64,000 bases of DNA from Burkholderia pseudomultivorans. Lineage in GTDB: Bacteria; Pseudomonadota; Gammaproteobacteria; Burkholderiales; Burkholderiaceae. The stretch lies in contig NZ_CABVPP010000003.1 in NCBI RefSeq assembly GCF_902499075.1, forward strand, positions 124,001 through 188,000, given 5' to 3'. Position 1 is the first letter of the stretch; every line of letters starts with the position of its first letter. Below the pieces are notes generated by a model that did no database searches, had not been told where the DNA came from, and saw nothing but the letters and a program-made list of their open reading frames with translations. Below, piece after piece: positions 1 through 9,932 of this stretch. The translations under genes were made by a program, and so were the position numbers.

Positions 1-793
1 CGATGCCGAGCAGTTCGCACGCATGCGCGCTGGCCGCGACGATGCGGCCGTCTTCCGCGACCGCGAGCACGCCGCTCCAGCTCGATTCGAGATAGGTGCG
101 GCGCGGATGGAAGCGCAGCACGACGTGCTCGGGGAAATACGCGTCGAACAGCCGCGTCTCGATATGGGTGGCCGCCGCGCTCATCAGCATCGACATGCCG
201 TCGAGCGTGAGCGGCAGTTCGCCTTCGCGCGTCAGGTCGAGCACGCCGATCGTGTTGCCGTGCGGGTCGCGCAGCGGCTGCGAGCGGCACGAGAAGCGGC
301 TCAGCCGGCCGAGAAAATGTTCGCCGCTGTCGATCGCGACCGGGCGGCCTTCGACGAGCGCGGTGCCGAGCGCGTTGGTGCCGCGCAGCGATTCGCACCA
401 GCTCGCGCCGGCGCGGATGTCGCCGATGCCCATCGCGGCGAGGTGGCTCGCGTCGCCTTCGACCGACAGGATCGTTGCGCGCGCATCGGCCAGCAGGATC
501 ATCCCGTCGCGTCCGCAGCGCTCGGCGAGGAAGTCGAGTTCCGGCGCGGCTGCGTCGAGCAGCAGGCGGTTCGCGTCGCGCAGTTCGTCGAGATTGCAGA
601 ATTCATGCAGGTTCAGCCGCGCGTCGTCGTCCCAGCGCACGCCGTGGTCGAGGCTGCGCCGCCATGACTGGTCGATTTCGATGCGCAGGTAGCCTTGCGG
701 AAGCACGCCGTCCGAACGCAGCCGTTCGCGAATCAGGCGGGCCGCTTGCAGCCGGTCCGGAACTCGTTGGCCGGAAGGGAAGTAGTCTTGCAC
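1..793 (-). CDS. AcoR-like sigma-54-dependent activator, N-terminal part (cut by window start)
   Basis: About 264 residues from a GTG start at 793 are present and the frame runs off the window at base 1. A GAGG ribosome-binding site lies just upstream of the GTG. The sequence begins VQDYFPSG and contains IRESWRRS-like text (IDQSWRRSLDHGV) and a GAF-like sensor with WCESLRGTNALGTAL and DPHGNTIGVLDLT, the arrangement of the AcoR family of acetoin/alcohol-type activators. The AAA+ and Fis domains should lie outside the window. It sits 324 bp beyond the stop of an aldehyde dehydrogenase, and both neighbouring transcription units have sigma-54 promoters, so it is the obvious candidate activator; that link is inference. 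Most other frames here are shadows. Confidence 0.85.
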   Translation of the reverse strand, partial: MQDYFPSGQRVPDRLQAARLIRERLRSDGVLPQGYLRIEIDQSWRRSLDHGVRWDDDARLNLHEFCNLDELRDANRLLLDAAAPELDFLAERCGRDGMILLADARATILSVEGDASHLAAMGIGDIRAGASWCESLRGTNALGTALVEGRPVAIDSGEHFLGRLSRFSCRSQPLRDPHGNTIGVLDLTREGELPLTLDGMSMLMSAAATHIETRLFDAYFPEHVVLRFHPRRTYLESSWSGVLAVAEDGRIVAASAHACELLGI

Positions 794-1116
794 GTCGCCC
801 CTCCTCAGGAGATTGTCGGGCCGTCCGATCCGGCGCGGCCGCACGCAAAAAGGCCCGCCGAGTCTGGCATAAGCCCGGGCATAAATCCATCCGGTCAAAA
901 ACCTAAGACCCAGGCGGGACGCGGCGGCGCGGGCGATTCGCGGGCGCGCGCGCAGCGGCTGAGGAGAGGGGGCGACGTGCATGGCGATGGGCGGGGCGGA
1001 CGTCCTCGAACGGCTTGGGTTCGCGTGGCGCGCCGGCGGGCCGTTCGCGCCCCCGTCGGCGACCCGTTTCCCGCCGAGGGGCGGACCACGGGCGGGGGCG
1101 CGGCCGCGCGCTGCGG
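794..1116. other. 323-bp intergenic region with no recognised element
   Basis: This GC-rich gap separates the aldehyde dehydrogenase stop from the activator start. It should contain the activator promoter, but I see no clear -35/-10 or -24/-12 pair and no hairpin with a T-tract. Confidence 0.5.
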
Positions 1117-2610
1117 CTATACGTTCATCAGCACCGATTTCAGCTCCGTGTAGTGCTCGATCGCGGCCGCGCCCATTTCGCGGCCGAAGCCCGACATCCG
1201 GTAGCCGCCGAACGGCAGCGCCGGATCGAGCGCGCTGTGGCAGTTGACCCACACCGAACCGGAGCGGATCTTCGGAATCATCCGGTGCGCGGCCGACAGG
1301 TTGTTGGTCCAGATGCTCGCGCCGAGCCCGTAGCGCGTGTCGTTCGCGAGCCGGATCGCGTCGTCGATCGTGTCGAACGGCATCGCGACGAGCACCGGGC
1401 CGAAGATCTCCTCCTGCACGAGCGGGCCTTTCTGGTCGACGTCGACGAGCACGGTCGGCTTCACGAAGTAGCCGGGCCCGTACGCTTCGCCGCCGCACGC
1501 GAGCTGCGCGCCGAGTGCGCGGCCGCGCTCGATGTAGCCGGCCACGCGCTGCTGCTGCTTCAGCGAGATCAGCGGGCCCATGTCGACGCTCGGGTCGAGC
1601 GCGTTGCCGAGCTTCATGTTGCTCGCGATATTCGCGACGTCGCCGACCACGCGGTCGAAGTGCTTGCGCTGCACGTACAGGCGCGAGCCTGCGCAGCACA
1701 CCTGGCCGTGATTGAAGAAGATCGCGGTGGCCGCGCCGGCCGCCGCGACGGCCGGGTCGGCATCGTCGAACACGATGGTCGGCGACTTGCCGCCGAGTTC
1801 GAGCGTCACGCGCGTCATCGATTCCATTGCGGCCTTGCCGATCAGCTTGCCGACCTCGGTCGAGCCCGTGAAGGTCAGCTTGTCGACGTCCGGATGCTGC
1901 GCGAGCGCGGCGCCCGCGTCGACGCCGGTGCCGGTCACGACGTTGAACACGCCGGCCGGATAGCCGGCTTCCTGCACGAGCTCGGCGAGCCGCAGCGCGG
2001 TGAGCGGCGTTTCGTCGGCGGGCTTCAGCACCATCGTGCAGCCGGTCGCGAGCGCGGGGCCGAGCTTCCAGCACGCGAGCAGCAGCGGGAAATTCCACGC
2101 GACGATCGCGCCGACCACGCCGACCGCCTCGCGCCGGATGAAGCCGTGGAACTGGCTGTCGGGCATCAGCGGCATCGACACGTCGACGGTCGAGCCTTCG
2201 ATCTTGGTCGCCCAGCCGGCCATGTAGCGCAGGAAATCGATCGACAGCTGCACGTCCATCACGCGTGCGATCTGTGCGCTCTTGCCGTTGTTCACGCATT
2301 CGAGCTCGGCGAGCTGCTGCGCGTCGCGTTCGACGAGATCGGCGAGGCGCCACAGCAGGTTCTGCCGTTCGCGCGGCCGCATGCGGCTCCACGCGGAATC
2401 GTCGAACGCCTGGCGGGCGGCGCGCACCGCGCGATCGACGTCGGCGGCGCCGGATGCCGGCACGCGGCACAGCTCGTCGCCGGTCGCGGGATTGCGGACC
2501 GCCAGCGTCGCACCGCTTTCGGCGCCGAGCCACGCGTCGCCGATCAGCATCGACGGCGCGCGCGCGATGAACGTGTGGGTTTGCGGAAGTAAGGACAACG
2601 TTGCCTGCAT
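1117..2610 (-). CDS. NAD(P)-dependent aldehyde dehydrogenase, probably oxidising the amine-derived aldehyde
   Basis: The product is 497 residues, the usual size for the ALDH superfamily. Visible motifs are LELGGKSP with general-base Glu at about 271, GQVCCAG with the catalytic Cys at about 305, and the cofactor-binding text FTGSTEVGK. The start MQATLSLL at 2610 is preceded by GAGGAG; the frame stays open upstream, but that part has no ALDH similarity. It lies divergent to the quinohemoprotein amine dehydrogenase operon and has its own sigma-54 promoter 42 bp upstream. Phenylacetaldehyde-type dehydrogenases are known partners of this amine dehydrogenase in Pseudomonas, so oxidation of the released aldehyde to the acid is the likely role. 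The exact substrate cannot be read from sequence. Confidence 0.92.
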   Translation of the reverse strand: MQATLSLLPQTHTFIARAPSMLIGDAWLGAESGATLAVRNPATGDELCRVPASGAADVDRAVRAARQAFDDSAWSRMRPRERQNLLWRLADLVERDAQQLAELECVNNGKSAQIARVMDVQLSIDFLRYMAGWATKIEGSTVDVSMPLMPDSQFHGFIRREAVGVVGAIVAWNFPLLLACWKLGPALATGCTMVLKPADETPLTALRLAELVQEAGYPAGVFNVVTGTGVDAGAALAQHPDVDKLTFTGSTEVGKLIGKAAMESMTRVTLELGGKSPTIVFDDADPAVAAAGAATAIFFNHGQVCCAGSRLYVQRKHFDRVVGDVANIASNMKLGNALDPSVDMGPLISLKQQQRVAGYIERGRALGAQLACGGEAYGPGYFVKPTVLVDVDQKGPLVQEEIFGPVLVAMPFDTIDDAIRLANDTRYGLGASIWTNNLSAAHRMIPKIRSGSVWVNCHSALDPALPFGGYRMSGFGREMGAAAIEHYTELKSVLMNV

Positions 2611-2651
2611 GGAAGCTCCTCGCTCATCGGGGTTCGGGTGCAGAGCCGCGA

Positions 2652-2667
2652 AGCAGCTTCCATACCA
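2652..2667 (-). promoter_or_regulatory. Sigma-54 (-24/-12) promoter of the aldehyde dehydrogenase
   Basis: Read on the minus strand the sequence is TGGTATGGAAGCTGCT. It has the invariant GG and GC of the TGGCACG-N4-TTGCW consensus at the correct spacing, 42 bp before the start codon. Confidence 0.7.
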
Positions 2668-2783
2668 AGCGCCGCGCGCGCGTGCAGAGACGCGGCGGGC
2701 AAGCCATGCGCGGCGGGGCGGCCGGCGCGATGCGCACACCACGACGCGACGCGGCGGGTTCGCGCCGCGCCGGGCGCGCGTTG

Positions 2784-2816
2784 TCTCATTTTGAGAATCG
2801 GCGTGCAACGTGAGAC
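2784..2816. promoter_or_regulatory. Inverted-repeat cluster, candidate upstream activator site
   Basis: TCTCA-TTT-TGAGA (2784-2796) is a perfect inverted repeat and a further GTGAGAC half-site follows at 2810-2816. It lies between the two divergent sigma-54 promoters, 117 bp from one and 144 bp from the other, where an enhancer-binding protein such as the AcoR-like activator would be expected to bind. Binding is inferred. Confidence 0.5.
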
Positions 2817-2959
2817 GCGACATGCGGCGCATGCGTCGTGCGAAACCGCTGCAATGGCGCGCGAATGCCGGTTTGGCGCGCCGGTTTGAATCGGGATTTT
2901 CCCGAGCGTTCGCCGGCGAAAACGCGTGTTTTCCTTGTGGCGAACTCGACGCCGGCAAT

Positions 2960-2975
2960 TGGCACGGCCTGTGCT
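2960..2975 (+). promoter_or_regulatory. Sigma-54 (-24/-12) promoter of the amine dehydrogenase operon
   Basis: TGGCACGGCCTGTGCT matches TGGCACG-N4-TTGCW at every position except one T of the -12 element. It lies 72 bp upstream of the alpha-subunit TTG start. Confidence 0.8.
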
Positions 2976-3047
2976 TGAAGAGCATCCGACAAGCGCCGCA
3001 GCGCTGGATGCCGGACGAATCGAGACCCCACGTAAAGGAGCAGAGCC

Positions 3048-4655
3048 TTGTTCAAGACTTTCATTCGACGCAGCAGGCCGCGCCGCGCGGCCGTGGCCGC
3101 CGCGGCCGCCGGCGCGCTTGCGCTGGCCTCGGGCGCGGCGCACGCGCAGGCCCAGGCGCCGCGCGATGCCCACGCGATCCTGAGCCAGACCTGCGCCGCC
3201 TGTCACGCGGCCGAGTCGAAGGATTCGTGGAGCCGCATCAGTCACCAGCGCAAGACGCCGGAAGGCTGGCTGATGACGATTGCGCGCATGCAGACGATGC
3301 ACGGCCTGACGATCAGCGACGACGAGCGGCGCATCCTCGTCAAGTACCTGTCGGATACGCAGGGTCTTGCGCCGTCGGAGACGAAGGACTTCCGCTATGC
3401 GCCGGAGCGCCGGCTGAACACGCAGGAGACGGCCGGCAACGACGAGTTCAGGCAGATGTGCGCGCGCTGCCACTCGGCCGCGCGTCCGCTGCTGCAGCGC
3501 CGCCCGGTCGCGGAATGGGACCGGCTCGTGAATTTTCACCTCGGGCAATGGCCGTCGATCGAGTATTCGGCGATGGGCCGCGACCGCGACTGGCTGAAGA
3601 TCGCGCTGACCGAGATGGCGCCGATGCTCGCGAAGGACTACCCGTACGACAGCCGCGCGTGGACCGACTGGAAGCAGCATCATCCGCCCGCGACCGCGCT
3701 CGCCGGCACGTGGAGCTTCGGCGGCCACATGCCCGGCAAGGGCGACGCGTACGGCACGATGACCGTGAAGGGCGGCGCGGGCGACCGCTTCGACGTCGAG
3801 CTGAAGGGGCGCTTCGCGGACGGCAGCCCGCTCGAAGGCACCGGCACCGCGACGCTCTACACGGGCTACGAATGGCGCGCGAGCGTGAAGGTCGGCGATA
3901 CGACGATGCGGCAGGTGCTGATGGCGACCGACGGCGAGATGCGCGGCCGGATGTTCGACGATGCGCATGACGAGCGCGGCCTCGACTTCAGCGCGGCGAA
4001 GCTCGGCAAGCCGCACATCGTCGCGGTGCAGCCCGCTTACGTGAAGGCGGGCACCGAGACCGACGTGACGATCGTCGGCACGAACCTGCAGGGCGCGCCG
4101 GCGTTCGGCCCCGGCGTGACCGTCGCATCGGTGCTCGAACGCACGCCCGGCTATCTGCGGGTGCGCGTGAAGGCGGCCGACGGCAGCGCGGCCGGTCCGC
4201 GCAGCGTGAGCGTCGGCGCCGCGCGTGCGGACGGCTTCGCGGTCTATCGCGAGATTCGCGACGTGAAGGTCGAACCGGACTTCGCGGTCGCGCGCATCGG
4301 CGGCAACGGCGGCGCGACGCCGAAGGTCGAGGGCCGTTTCGACGCGGTCGCATGGGGCGTCGACGGCGCCGGCAAGCCGTTTCGTATCGGCGTGGTGCCC
4401 GCGCAATGGTCGGTCGCGCCGTTCGACGACCAGGCGAAGGGCGATCGCGACACGCAGTTCGCGGGCGTGATGCAGGCATCGACGGGGATCTTCACGCCGG
4501 GTGACGCGGGGCCGAATCCCGCGCGCCGGATGGGCACCAACAACACGGGCAACCTGAACGTCGTCGCGACGGTGACCGACGGAGCGCGCACGGTGACGGG
4601 CACCGGGCGCATGATCGTCGCGGTGCAGCGCTGGAACAATCCGCCGCTGCCCTGA
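3048..4655 (+). CDS. qhpA: Quinohemoprotein amine dehydrogenase, alpha (diheme) subunit
   Basis: This 535-residue protein starts with TTG, preceded by AAGGAG at 3035-3040. An Ala-rich Sec signal peptide ends near AAHAQA. Two c-type heme sites are visible, CAACH at about residues 49-53 and CARCH at about 138-142, followed by a long beta-rich region, as in the diheme alpha subunit of QHNDH. The enzyme oxidises primary amines in the periplasm and passes electrons from the CTQ cofactor of the gamma subunit through the hemes. It is first in the operon qhpA-qhpD-qhpC-qhpB followed by an acyl-CoA synthetase, all on one strand with short gaps. A sigma-54 promoter lies upstream. Confidence 0.95.
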   Translation: MFKTFIRRSRPRRAAVAAAAAGALALASGAAHAQAQAPRDAHAILSQTCAACHAAESKDSWSRISHQRKTPEGWLMTIARMQTMHGLTISDDERRILVKYLSDTQGLAPSETKDFRYAPERRLNTQETAGNDEFRQMCARCHSAARPLLQRRPVAEWDRLVNFHLGQWPSIEYSAMGRDRDWLKIALTEMAPMLAKDYPYDSRAWTDWKQHHPPATALAGTWSFGGHMPGKGDAYGTMTVKGGAGDRFDVELKGRFADGSPLEGTGTATLYTGYEWRASVKVGDTTMRQVLMATDGEMRGRMFDDAHDERGLDFSAAKLGKPHIVAVQPAYVKAGTETDVTIVGTNLQGAPAFGPGVTVASVLERTPGYLRVRVKAADGSAAGPRSVSVGAARADGFAVYREIRDVKVEPDFAVARIGGNGGATPKVEGRFDAVAWGVDGAGKPFRIGVVPAQWSVAPFDDQAKGDRDTQFAGVMQASTGIFTPGDAGPNPARRMGTNNTGNLNVVATVTDGARTVTGTGRMIVAVQRWNNPPLP

Positions 4656-4726
4656 GCGACCCCGCATCCGCTGGCGCCGGGCCGCGACGCGGCCCGGTCC
4701 GAATCGACGAACGCAAGGAGAATCCG

Positions 4727-6157
4727 ATGAGCGCCCTGCTGAACGTGGTCGAACGCAACGTGCATGAAGTACGGGTCGACGACGAGCGCCTGATGTTCCA
4801 TGTGCCGAGCAGCTCGCTGTTCGCGGCCGATCGCGTGACGGCCGACATCCTCGACGCATTGCGTGCGAGCAGCTGCACGGCCGACGAGCTGTTCGCGCGG
4901 CTCGGCGGTCGCTCGCCGCGCGGCGAACTTGCCGAAACGCTCGGCGAGCTGATGGCCCTCGAGGTCGTCAGCGACGGCTCGCCGCTCACGCCCGAGATCG
5001 CGGTGAAGCGCGTCGAGCGCACCGCGATCGATACGGTCGTGCTGAACGTGAACACCGGCTGCAACCTGAGCTGCACGTATTGCTACAAGGAAGACCTCGA
5101 CACGCCGTCCGCCGGGCGGCGGATGGACCTCGACACCGCGAAGGCGTCGGTCGAGATGCTGCTGAAGGAGTCGCCGGACCTGCCGCGCTATACGGTCGTG
5201 TTCTTCGGCGGCGAACCGCTCAGCAACCGCAAGCTGATCGAGGCGATGGTCGAGTACTGCGAGCTGCGGTTCGGCGCACTCGGCAAGCAGGTCGAGTTCG
5301 TGATGACGACCAACGCGACGCTGCTGACCGAGGAGATCGTCGACTGGCTCGACGCGCATCGCTTCGGGCTGTCGGTCAGCATCGACGGGCCGCGCTCGAT
5401 CCACGACCTGAACCGCCGCACGGTCGGCGGCGCGGGCACCTACGACGTCGTGCGGCGCAAGGTCGACATGCTGCTCGGGCGCTATCGCAGCCGGCCGGTC
5501 GGCGCACGCGTGACGCTAACGAGCGGCGTGACCGACATCGAAGGAATCTGGGATCACCTGTTCAACGAACTTGGCTTCGCGGAAGTCGGCTTCGCGCCCG
5601 TCACGTCGGGGCAGCTCGACACGTTCAACCTGCAGCCCGACGCGCTCGCGCAGGTGTTCGCGAACATGAAGGCGCTCGGCCGCCGCTATCTCGCCGCCGC
5701 GCTAGAGAACCGCAATATCGGCTTCTCGAACCTGCACCAGCTGATCACCGATCTGCACGAAGGGCACAAGAAATCGCTGCCGTGCGGCGCAGGGCTCAAG
5801 ATGCTCGCGGTCGACCACAAGGGCGACCTGAACCTGTGCCACCGCTTCACGGGCTCGACGCTGCCGACCTTCGGCAACGTGCGCGACGGCGTCGCGCAGG
5901 CGCAGCTCAACGACTTCCTGTCGCAGCGCCTCGAGCGCAGCGGCACCGGCTGCGAGACCTGCCGGATCCGCAACCTGTGCTCGGGCGGCTGCTATCACGA
6001 GAGCTATGCACGCTACGGCGACCCGGCGCATCCGACCTATCACTACTGCGAGCTGATGCGCGACTGGATCGATTTCGGCATCGAGGTCTACAGCCGGATC
6101 GTCGCCGGCAATCCGGCGTTCATCGACACTTACCTCATTCCGCGGAAGGCGAACTGA
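4727..6157 (+). CDS. qhpD: Radical SAM/SPASM maturase forming thioether cross-links in the QHNDH gamma subunit
   Basis: The product is 476 residues. The radical SAM motif CNLSCTYC places the cluster cysteines at 112, 116 and 119. C-terminal cysteines (PCGAG, NLCHRF and [14 protein letters not shown]) fit a SPASM domain with auxiliary iron-sulfur clusters. The N-terminal ~100 residues resemble a peptide-recognition region. In Paracoccus, QhpD makes the intrapeptidyl Cys-Asp/Glu thioethers in the cytoplasmic QhpC precursor. The gene lies directly before qhpC, with a 2-bp gap, as expected for an enzyme and its peptide substrate. The start follows AAGGAG. Confidence 0.95.
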   Translation: MSALLNVVERNVHEVRVDDERLMFHVPSSSLFAADRVTADILDALRASSCTADELFARLGGRSPRGELAETLGELMALEVVSDGSPLTPEIAVKRVERTAIDTVVLNVNTGCNLSCTYCYKEDLDTPSAGRRMDLDTAKASVEMLLKESPDLPRYTVVFFGGEPLSNRKLIEAMVEYCELRFGALGKQVEFVMTTNATLLTEEIVDWLDAHRFGLSVSIDGPRSIHDLNRRTVGGAGTYDVVRRKVDMLLGRYRSRPVGARVTLTSGVTDIEGIWDHLFNELGFAEVGFAPVTSGQLDTFNLQPDALAQVFANMKALGRRYLAAALENRNIGFSNLHQLITDLHEGHKKSLPCGAGLKMLAVDHKGDLNLCHRFTGSTLPTFGNVRDGVAQAQLNDFLSQRLERSGTGCETCRIRNLCSGGCYHESYARYGDPAHPTYHYCELMRDWIDFGIEVYSRIVAGNPAFIDTYLIPRKAN

Positions 6158-6159
6158 CC

Positions 6160-6483
6160 ATGAAACATCTGAAGCCGCTCAACAACAAGGCGAGAAAGCT
6201 CGAGGAAGCCGCGCAGCAGGACCGGCTCGAGGAAGTCGTCGCGATGACGTCGGTCGCGGGCTGCACGTCGACCACCGACCCCGGCTGGGAGACCGACGTG
6301 TTCGGCGGCGTCGCGTCGCTGTGCCAGCCGATGGAAGCCGACCTGTACGGCTGCTCCGACCCGTGCTGGTGGCCCGCGCAGGTGCCCGACATGATGAGCA
6401 CCTATCCCGACTGGAACAAGCACGCGGCCGATTCCGGCACCGACTGGCGCCAGCTCGGCAGCGTGTTCCCCAAAGACAAGTGA
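6160..6483 (+). CDS. qhpC: Quinohemoprotein amine dehydrogenase, gamma (CTQ) subunit precursor
   Basis: This is a 107-residue peptide whose residue spacing matches the cross-link network known from Paracoccus and Pseudomonas QHNDH with a 28-residue offset. The CTQ pair is C65-W71; the thioethers would be C35-E44, C55-D61 and C69-D77. All eight residues are present. Residues 1-28 ([10 protein letters not shown]...) form a charged, non-Sec leader of the same length as in the family; it is normally removed by the protease QhpE. The mature peptide is buried in the alpha/beta complex and carries the catalytic quinone. No qhpE is visible in the window. Confidence 0.96.
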   Translation: MKHLKPLNNKARKLEEAAQQDRLEEVVAMTSVAGCTSTTDPGWETDVFGGVASLCQPMEADLYGCSDPCWWPAQVPDMMSTYPDWNKHAADSGTDWRQLGSVFPKDK

Positions 6484-6511
6484 TCCACCCGGCTCCGACC
6501 AAGGATTCTCC

Positions 6512-7630
6512 ATGCGATTCACGACACCCCTGAGCCGGGCGCTGCTCGCCGCGGCGCTCGCATCGGCCGCGACGCTGTCGGCCGCCGCCGACGGCCCGCT
6601 GCAGGCCGGACGCGAATACCTCGCCGTCACGAACTATCCGAACAACCTGACGGTGATCGACGCGGGCACCGACAGCGTCGTCAAGACCTGCACGCTGCCC
6701 GACGCGTTCGGGCCCGGCACGATCCAGATCAGCCCCGACCGCACGCGCGCGTACGTGCTGAACAATCACTACGGCGACCTGTACGGCGTCGATCTCGATT
6801 CGTGCAAGACCGTGTTCCATGCGGAGCTTGCCGAGGCGGGCAACGAACGTGCGCGCGCGATGTTCTCGATCGCGGTAAGCCCCGACGGCAAGGAGATCTA
6901 CAGCGTCGTCAACCCGACCAGGCTGAACCGCGACAGCTACGAGGTGCAGTCGCCGCGCCTGCAGGTGTACCGGACCGACGGCGGGCTCGATGCGAAACCG
7001 GTGCGCACGTTCGCGGCGCCGCGCCAGACGACGATGCTGCAGGCCGCCGACGACGGCTCGCTGTTCATCGTCGGCGCGGACATCTACCGGATGAACGCGC
7101 AGACGGGCAAGTACGACGTCGCGGTGCCGCTGCGCAACTGGAAGCGGCCGCTGTACGGGCAGCCCGACGTGCTGTACGTGTGGCCGCAGCAGCGTCCGCA
7201 GCATACGTTCAACCTGCTCTACACGGCCGACCGCTTCAAGGACGACAGGAAGGATCCGGCCTCCGCCCAGACGATGTACGGCTACGTCGACATCGACCTG
7301 AAGTCGGGCAACGCGACGGTGAAGGATTTCGCGCCGGTGACCGAGGTGTATTTTACGGGCGGGCTGTCGCCGAAGGATCCGAACCTGATGTACGGCGTGC
7401 TGAACCGGCTGACGAAATACGACGTGAAGCACGAGAAGCTGATCGAGGCCGCGCCGCTCGATCACTCGTACTACTGCCTGTCGTTCAACCGCGCGGGCAG
7501 CAAGCTCTATCTGGCCGGCACGTTCAACACCGTCGCCGTGTACGACGCCGATACGCTGAAGAAGCTGAAGGACATCCGCGTGCCGGGCGGCGACATGGCG
7601 ATCACGACCGCGCAGATGTTCACGCGATGA
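6512..7630 (+). CDS. qhpB: Quinohemoprotein amine dehydrogenase, beta subunit (beta-propeller)
   Basis: The protein has 372 residues with a Sec signal peptide ending near SAAADG. It carries YVTN-like propeller repeats, for example [24 protein letters not shown] at the N-terminus and [21 protein letters not shown] near the end. This matches the seven-bladed beta subunit that scaffolds alpha and gamma in the periplasm. It starts 28 bp after qhpC and follows an AAGGA ribosome-binding site, so it is very probably co-transcribed. Confidence 0.95.
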   Translation: MRFTTPLSRALLAAALASAATLSAAADGPLQAGREYLAVTNYPNNLTVIDAGTDSVVKTCTLPDAFGPGTIQISPDRTRAYVLNNHYGDLYGVDLDSCKTVFHAELAEAGNERARAMFSIAVSPDGKEIYSVVNPTRLNRDSYEVQSPRLQVYRTDGGLDAKPVRTFAAPRQTTMLQAADDGSLFIVGADIYRMNAQTGKYDVAVPLRNWKRPLYGQPDVLYVWPQQRPQHTFNLLYTADRFKDDRKDPASAQTMYGYVDIDLKSGNATVKDFAPVTEVYFTGGLSPKDPNLMYGVLNRLTKYDVKHEKLIEAAPLDHSYYCLSFNRAGSKLYLAGTFNTVAVYDADTLKKLKDIRVPGGDMAITTAQMFTR

Positions 7631-7664
7631 TGCACGCACGGCGCAACCGAACAGGAGACCTTGC

Positions 7665-9383
7665 ATGACTACCGTCATCGCAGACGGCGCGCCGCACGAC
7701 GGACTGTCGATCGTGCGCGGCCGCACCGACGTGCCGCTGTCGGACGCGACCGTTGCCGCGCTGCTGCGCGATACCGCGTCGCGCTTTCCGGCGCGGCCGG
7801 CTGTCGTGTTTCGCGAGCAGCAGGTGCGATGGACCTGGCGCGAGTTCGCGCACGAGGTCGACGTGCTCGCAGCGGGGCTCGCCGCGCTCGGCATCGCGAA
7901 GGGCGACCGCGTCGGCATCTGGTCGCCGAACCGCAGCGAGTGGCTGCTCACGCAGTTCGCGACCGCGCGCATCGGCGCGATCCTCGTCAACATCAATCCC
8001 GCCTACCGGCTCGCGGAACTCGAATACGCGCTGAACAAGGTCGGCTGCCGCGCGCTGATCGCGGCCGAGCAGTTCAAGTCGTCGGCGTACCTGGAGATGC
8101 TGCAGGCGCTCGCGCCGGAACTCGCGCATAGCGCGCCCGGCGAGCTGCGCGCGGCGCGGCTGCCCGAGCTGCGCATCGTGATCCGGATGGGCGACGGTAA
8201 CACGCCGGGCATGCTGCGCTATCCGGACGTCGTCGCGCAGGGTCGCGACACGCTCGACCTCGCGCGGCTCGATGCGCTCGGCGCGACGCTCGCGTCGACC
8301 GATCCGATCAACATCCAGTTCACGAGCGGCACGACCGGCAGCCCGAAGGGCGCGACGCTTACGCATCGCAACGTCGTCAACAACGCACGCTTCATCGCGA
8401 TGGCGATGCGTTTCAGCGAGCAGGACGCGCTGTGCATTCCGGTGCCGCTGTATCACTGCTTCGGCATGGTGCTGGCCGTGCTCGCGTGCGTGTCGAAGGG
8501 CGCGGCGATGGTGTTTCCGGGCGAGGCGTTCGACCCGGTCGCGACGCTCGCGGCGGTGTCGGAGGAGCGCTGCACCGCGCTGCACGGCGTGCCGACGATG
8601 TTCATCGCGGAACTCGATCATCCGGAGTTCGCGAAGTTCGACCTGTCGACGCTGCGCACCGGGATCATGGCCGGCTCGCCGTGTCCGATCGAGACGATGA
8701 AGCGCGTCGTGTCGCAGATGCATCTGTCGGAGATCACGATCGCGTACGGGATGACCGAGACGAGCCCCGTGTCGTTCCAGAGCTCGACCGACGATCCGCT
8801 GGAGAAGCGCACGACGACGGTCGGGCGCGTGCAGCCTCATCTCGACGTGAAAATTGTCGATCCGGAAGGGAATATCGTGCCGATCGGCGCGACCGGCGAG
8901 CTGTGCACGAAGGGCTATTCGGTGATGCTCGGCTACTGGGACGACGAGGCGAAGACGCGCGAGACGATCGTCGACGGCTGGATGCACACCGGCGATCTCG
9001 CGACGCTCGACGCGGACGGCTACTGCAATATCGTCGGCCGGCTGAAGGACATGGTGATTCGCGGCGGCGAGAACATCTATCCGCGCGAGATCGAGGAATT
9101 CCTGTTCCGGCATCCGAAGATCCAGAGCGTGCAGGTGTTCGGCGTGCCCGATCCGAAATACGGCGAGGAGCTGTGCGCGTGGATCGTGCTGCGCGCGGAC
9201 GAACAGATGACCGAGGACGACGTGCGCGCGTTCTGTCACGGACAGATCGCGCACTACAAGATTCCGAAATACGTGTGCTTCGTCGACGAGCTGCCGATGA
9301 CGGTGACGGGCAAGGTGCAGAAGTTCGTGATGCGTCAGAAGATGATCGAAGCGCGCGGACTGAAGGCTGCCGATACCGCATAG
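7665..9383 (+). CDS. AMP-dependent acyl-CoA synthetase (fatty/aryl acid-CoA ligase)
   Basis: This 572-residue ANL-superfamily enzyme has the P-loop [18 protein letters not shown], the adenylate motif [16 protein letters not shown], the hinge [21 protein letters not shown], and the C-terminal catalytic Lys in [10 protein letters not shown]. It activates a carboxylic acid with ATP and CoA. It follows qhpB after 34 bp with an AGGAGA site, so it probably belongs to the amine operon. There it would convert the acid made by amine dehydrogenase plus aldehyde dehydrogenase into a CoA thioester. The acid itself is not identified; overall the sequence resembles medium-chain fatty acyl-CoA ligases. Confidence 0.92.
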   Translation: MTTVIADGAPHDGLSIVRGRTDVPLSDATVAALLRDTASRFPARPAVVFREQQVRWTWREFAHEVDVLAAGLAALGIAKGDRVGIWSPNRSEWLLTQFATARIGAILVNINPAYRLAELEYALNKVGCRALIAAEQFKSSAYLEMLQALAPELAHSAPGELRAARLPELRIVIRMGDGNTPGMLRYPDVVAQGRDTLDLARLDALGATLASTDPINIQFTSGTTGSPKGATLTHRNVVNNARFIAMAMRFSEQDALCIPVPLYHCFGMVLAVLACVSKGAAMVFPGEAFDPVATLAAVSEERCTALHGVPTMFIAELDHPEFAKFDLSTLRTGIMAGSPCPIETMKRVVSQMHLSEITIAYGMTETSPVSFQSSTDDPLEKRTTTVGRVQPHLDVKIVDPEGNIVPIGATGELCTKGYSVMLGYWDDEAKTRETIVDGWMHTGDLATLDADGYCNIVGRLKDMVIRGGENIYPREIEEFLFRHPKIQSVQVFGVPDPKYGEELCAWIVLRADEQMTEDDVRAFCHGQIAHYKIPKYVCFVDELPMTVTGKVQKFVMRQKMIEARGLKAADTA

Positions 9384-9474
9384 CTCGGCTGCGGCGGCCC
9401 GATGCCGCCGCGCCGCCCTCCGCCGGGGCGGCCGAAATCTCGTTCCGCCGTTTATCGACCGGTTCGAAGCGCCG

Positions 9475-9495
9475 ACCGCCGCCGCCGGCGGTTTT
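9475..9495 (+). terminator. Putative terminator after the amine-catabolism operon
   Basis: ACCGCC and GGCGGT form a 6-bp stem with a 6-nt loop, followed by a short T-tract (TTTT). It lies 92 bp after the acyl-CoA synthetase stop. Confidence 0.5.
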
Positions 9496-9932
9496 CCCTG
9501 CCGCCCCGTCCACCCGGGGTAAAATGCGCGCCGCGCCGCGATGTCGCGCGCGACGGACAGTCGGCCGTTCCCCGGAACGGCGCGCACTGCGCGCGTCGCC
9601 TGCCGCGCCGCGGCGTCTGAAGCGTCCCCCGCATGCAACGGCCGCGCGAGGCAGCCGGCCGCACGATATACGCACCGGCGACCGGCCCGCTGACGGGCCG
9701 CGCCGTTGCCGGCGCATCGCCCGAATCCGGTGTTCCCTCTTGCGATTCCCTGCTCGACCGGCGCGCATGCGGTTTTGTCTTCAGGCGAATGGCGCGCGTA
9801 TGCGTGCGTGACCCTGCGCCACGAGAGCGGCGTCAGGGCGGCGACAGGACAGCGTATCGCGCGGCGCTTTGCGGCTTCGTAACGGGCTTCGGGTTTCGAC
9901 AGGGTTGAGTGGCGAGTTTTCCATCCAGAACA
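9496..9932. other. Long leader region of the TonB receptor, no recognised riboswitch or Fur box
   Basis: About 440 bp without a supported gene. I looked for the conserved cores of TPP and cobalamin riboswitches and for a Fur palindrome and found none that convinced me. Short open frames here lack ribosome-binding sites and look like GC-driven noise. Confidence 0.5.

Noticed and set aside
1-692. Plus-strand open frames at the window start
   Set aside because: They are antisense to the AcoR-like GAF domain, whose conserved text is clear on the minus strand.
2544-4859. 771-codon minus-strand open frame opposite qhpA
   Set aside because: Arg/Ala-rich, no motif, overlaps the sigma-54 promoters and the qhpA coding sequence.
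9496-9932. TPP or cobalamin riboswitch before the TonB receptor
   Set aside because: Expected from the PnuC/kinase context, but the conserved CTGAGA/ACCTGAT or B12-box cores are not present; CCCCCGCATGCAACGG only superficially resembles the cobalamin core.
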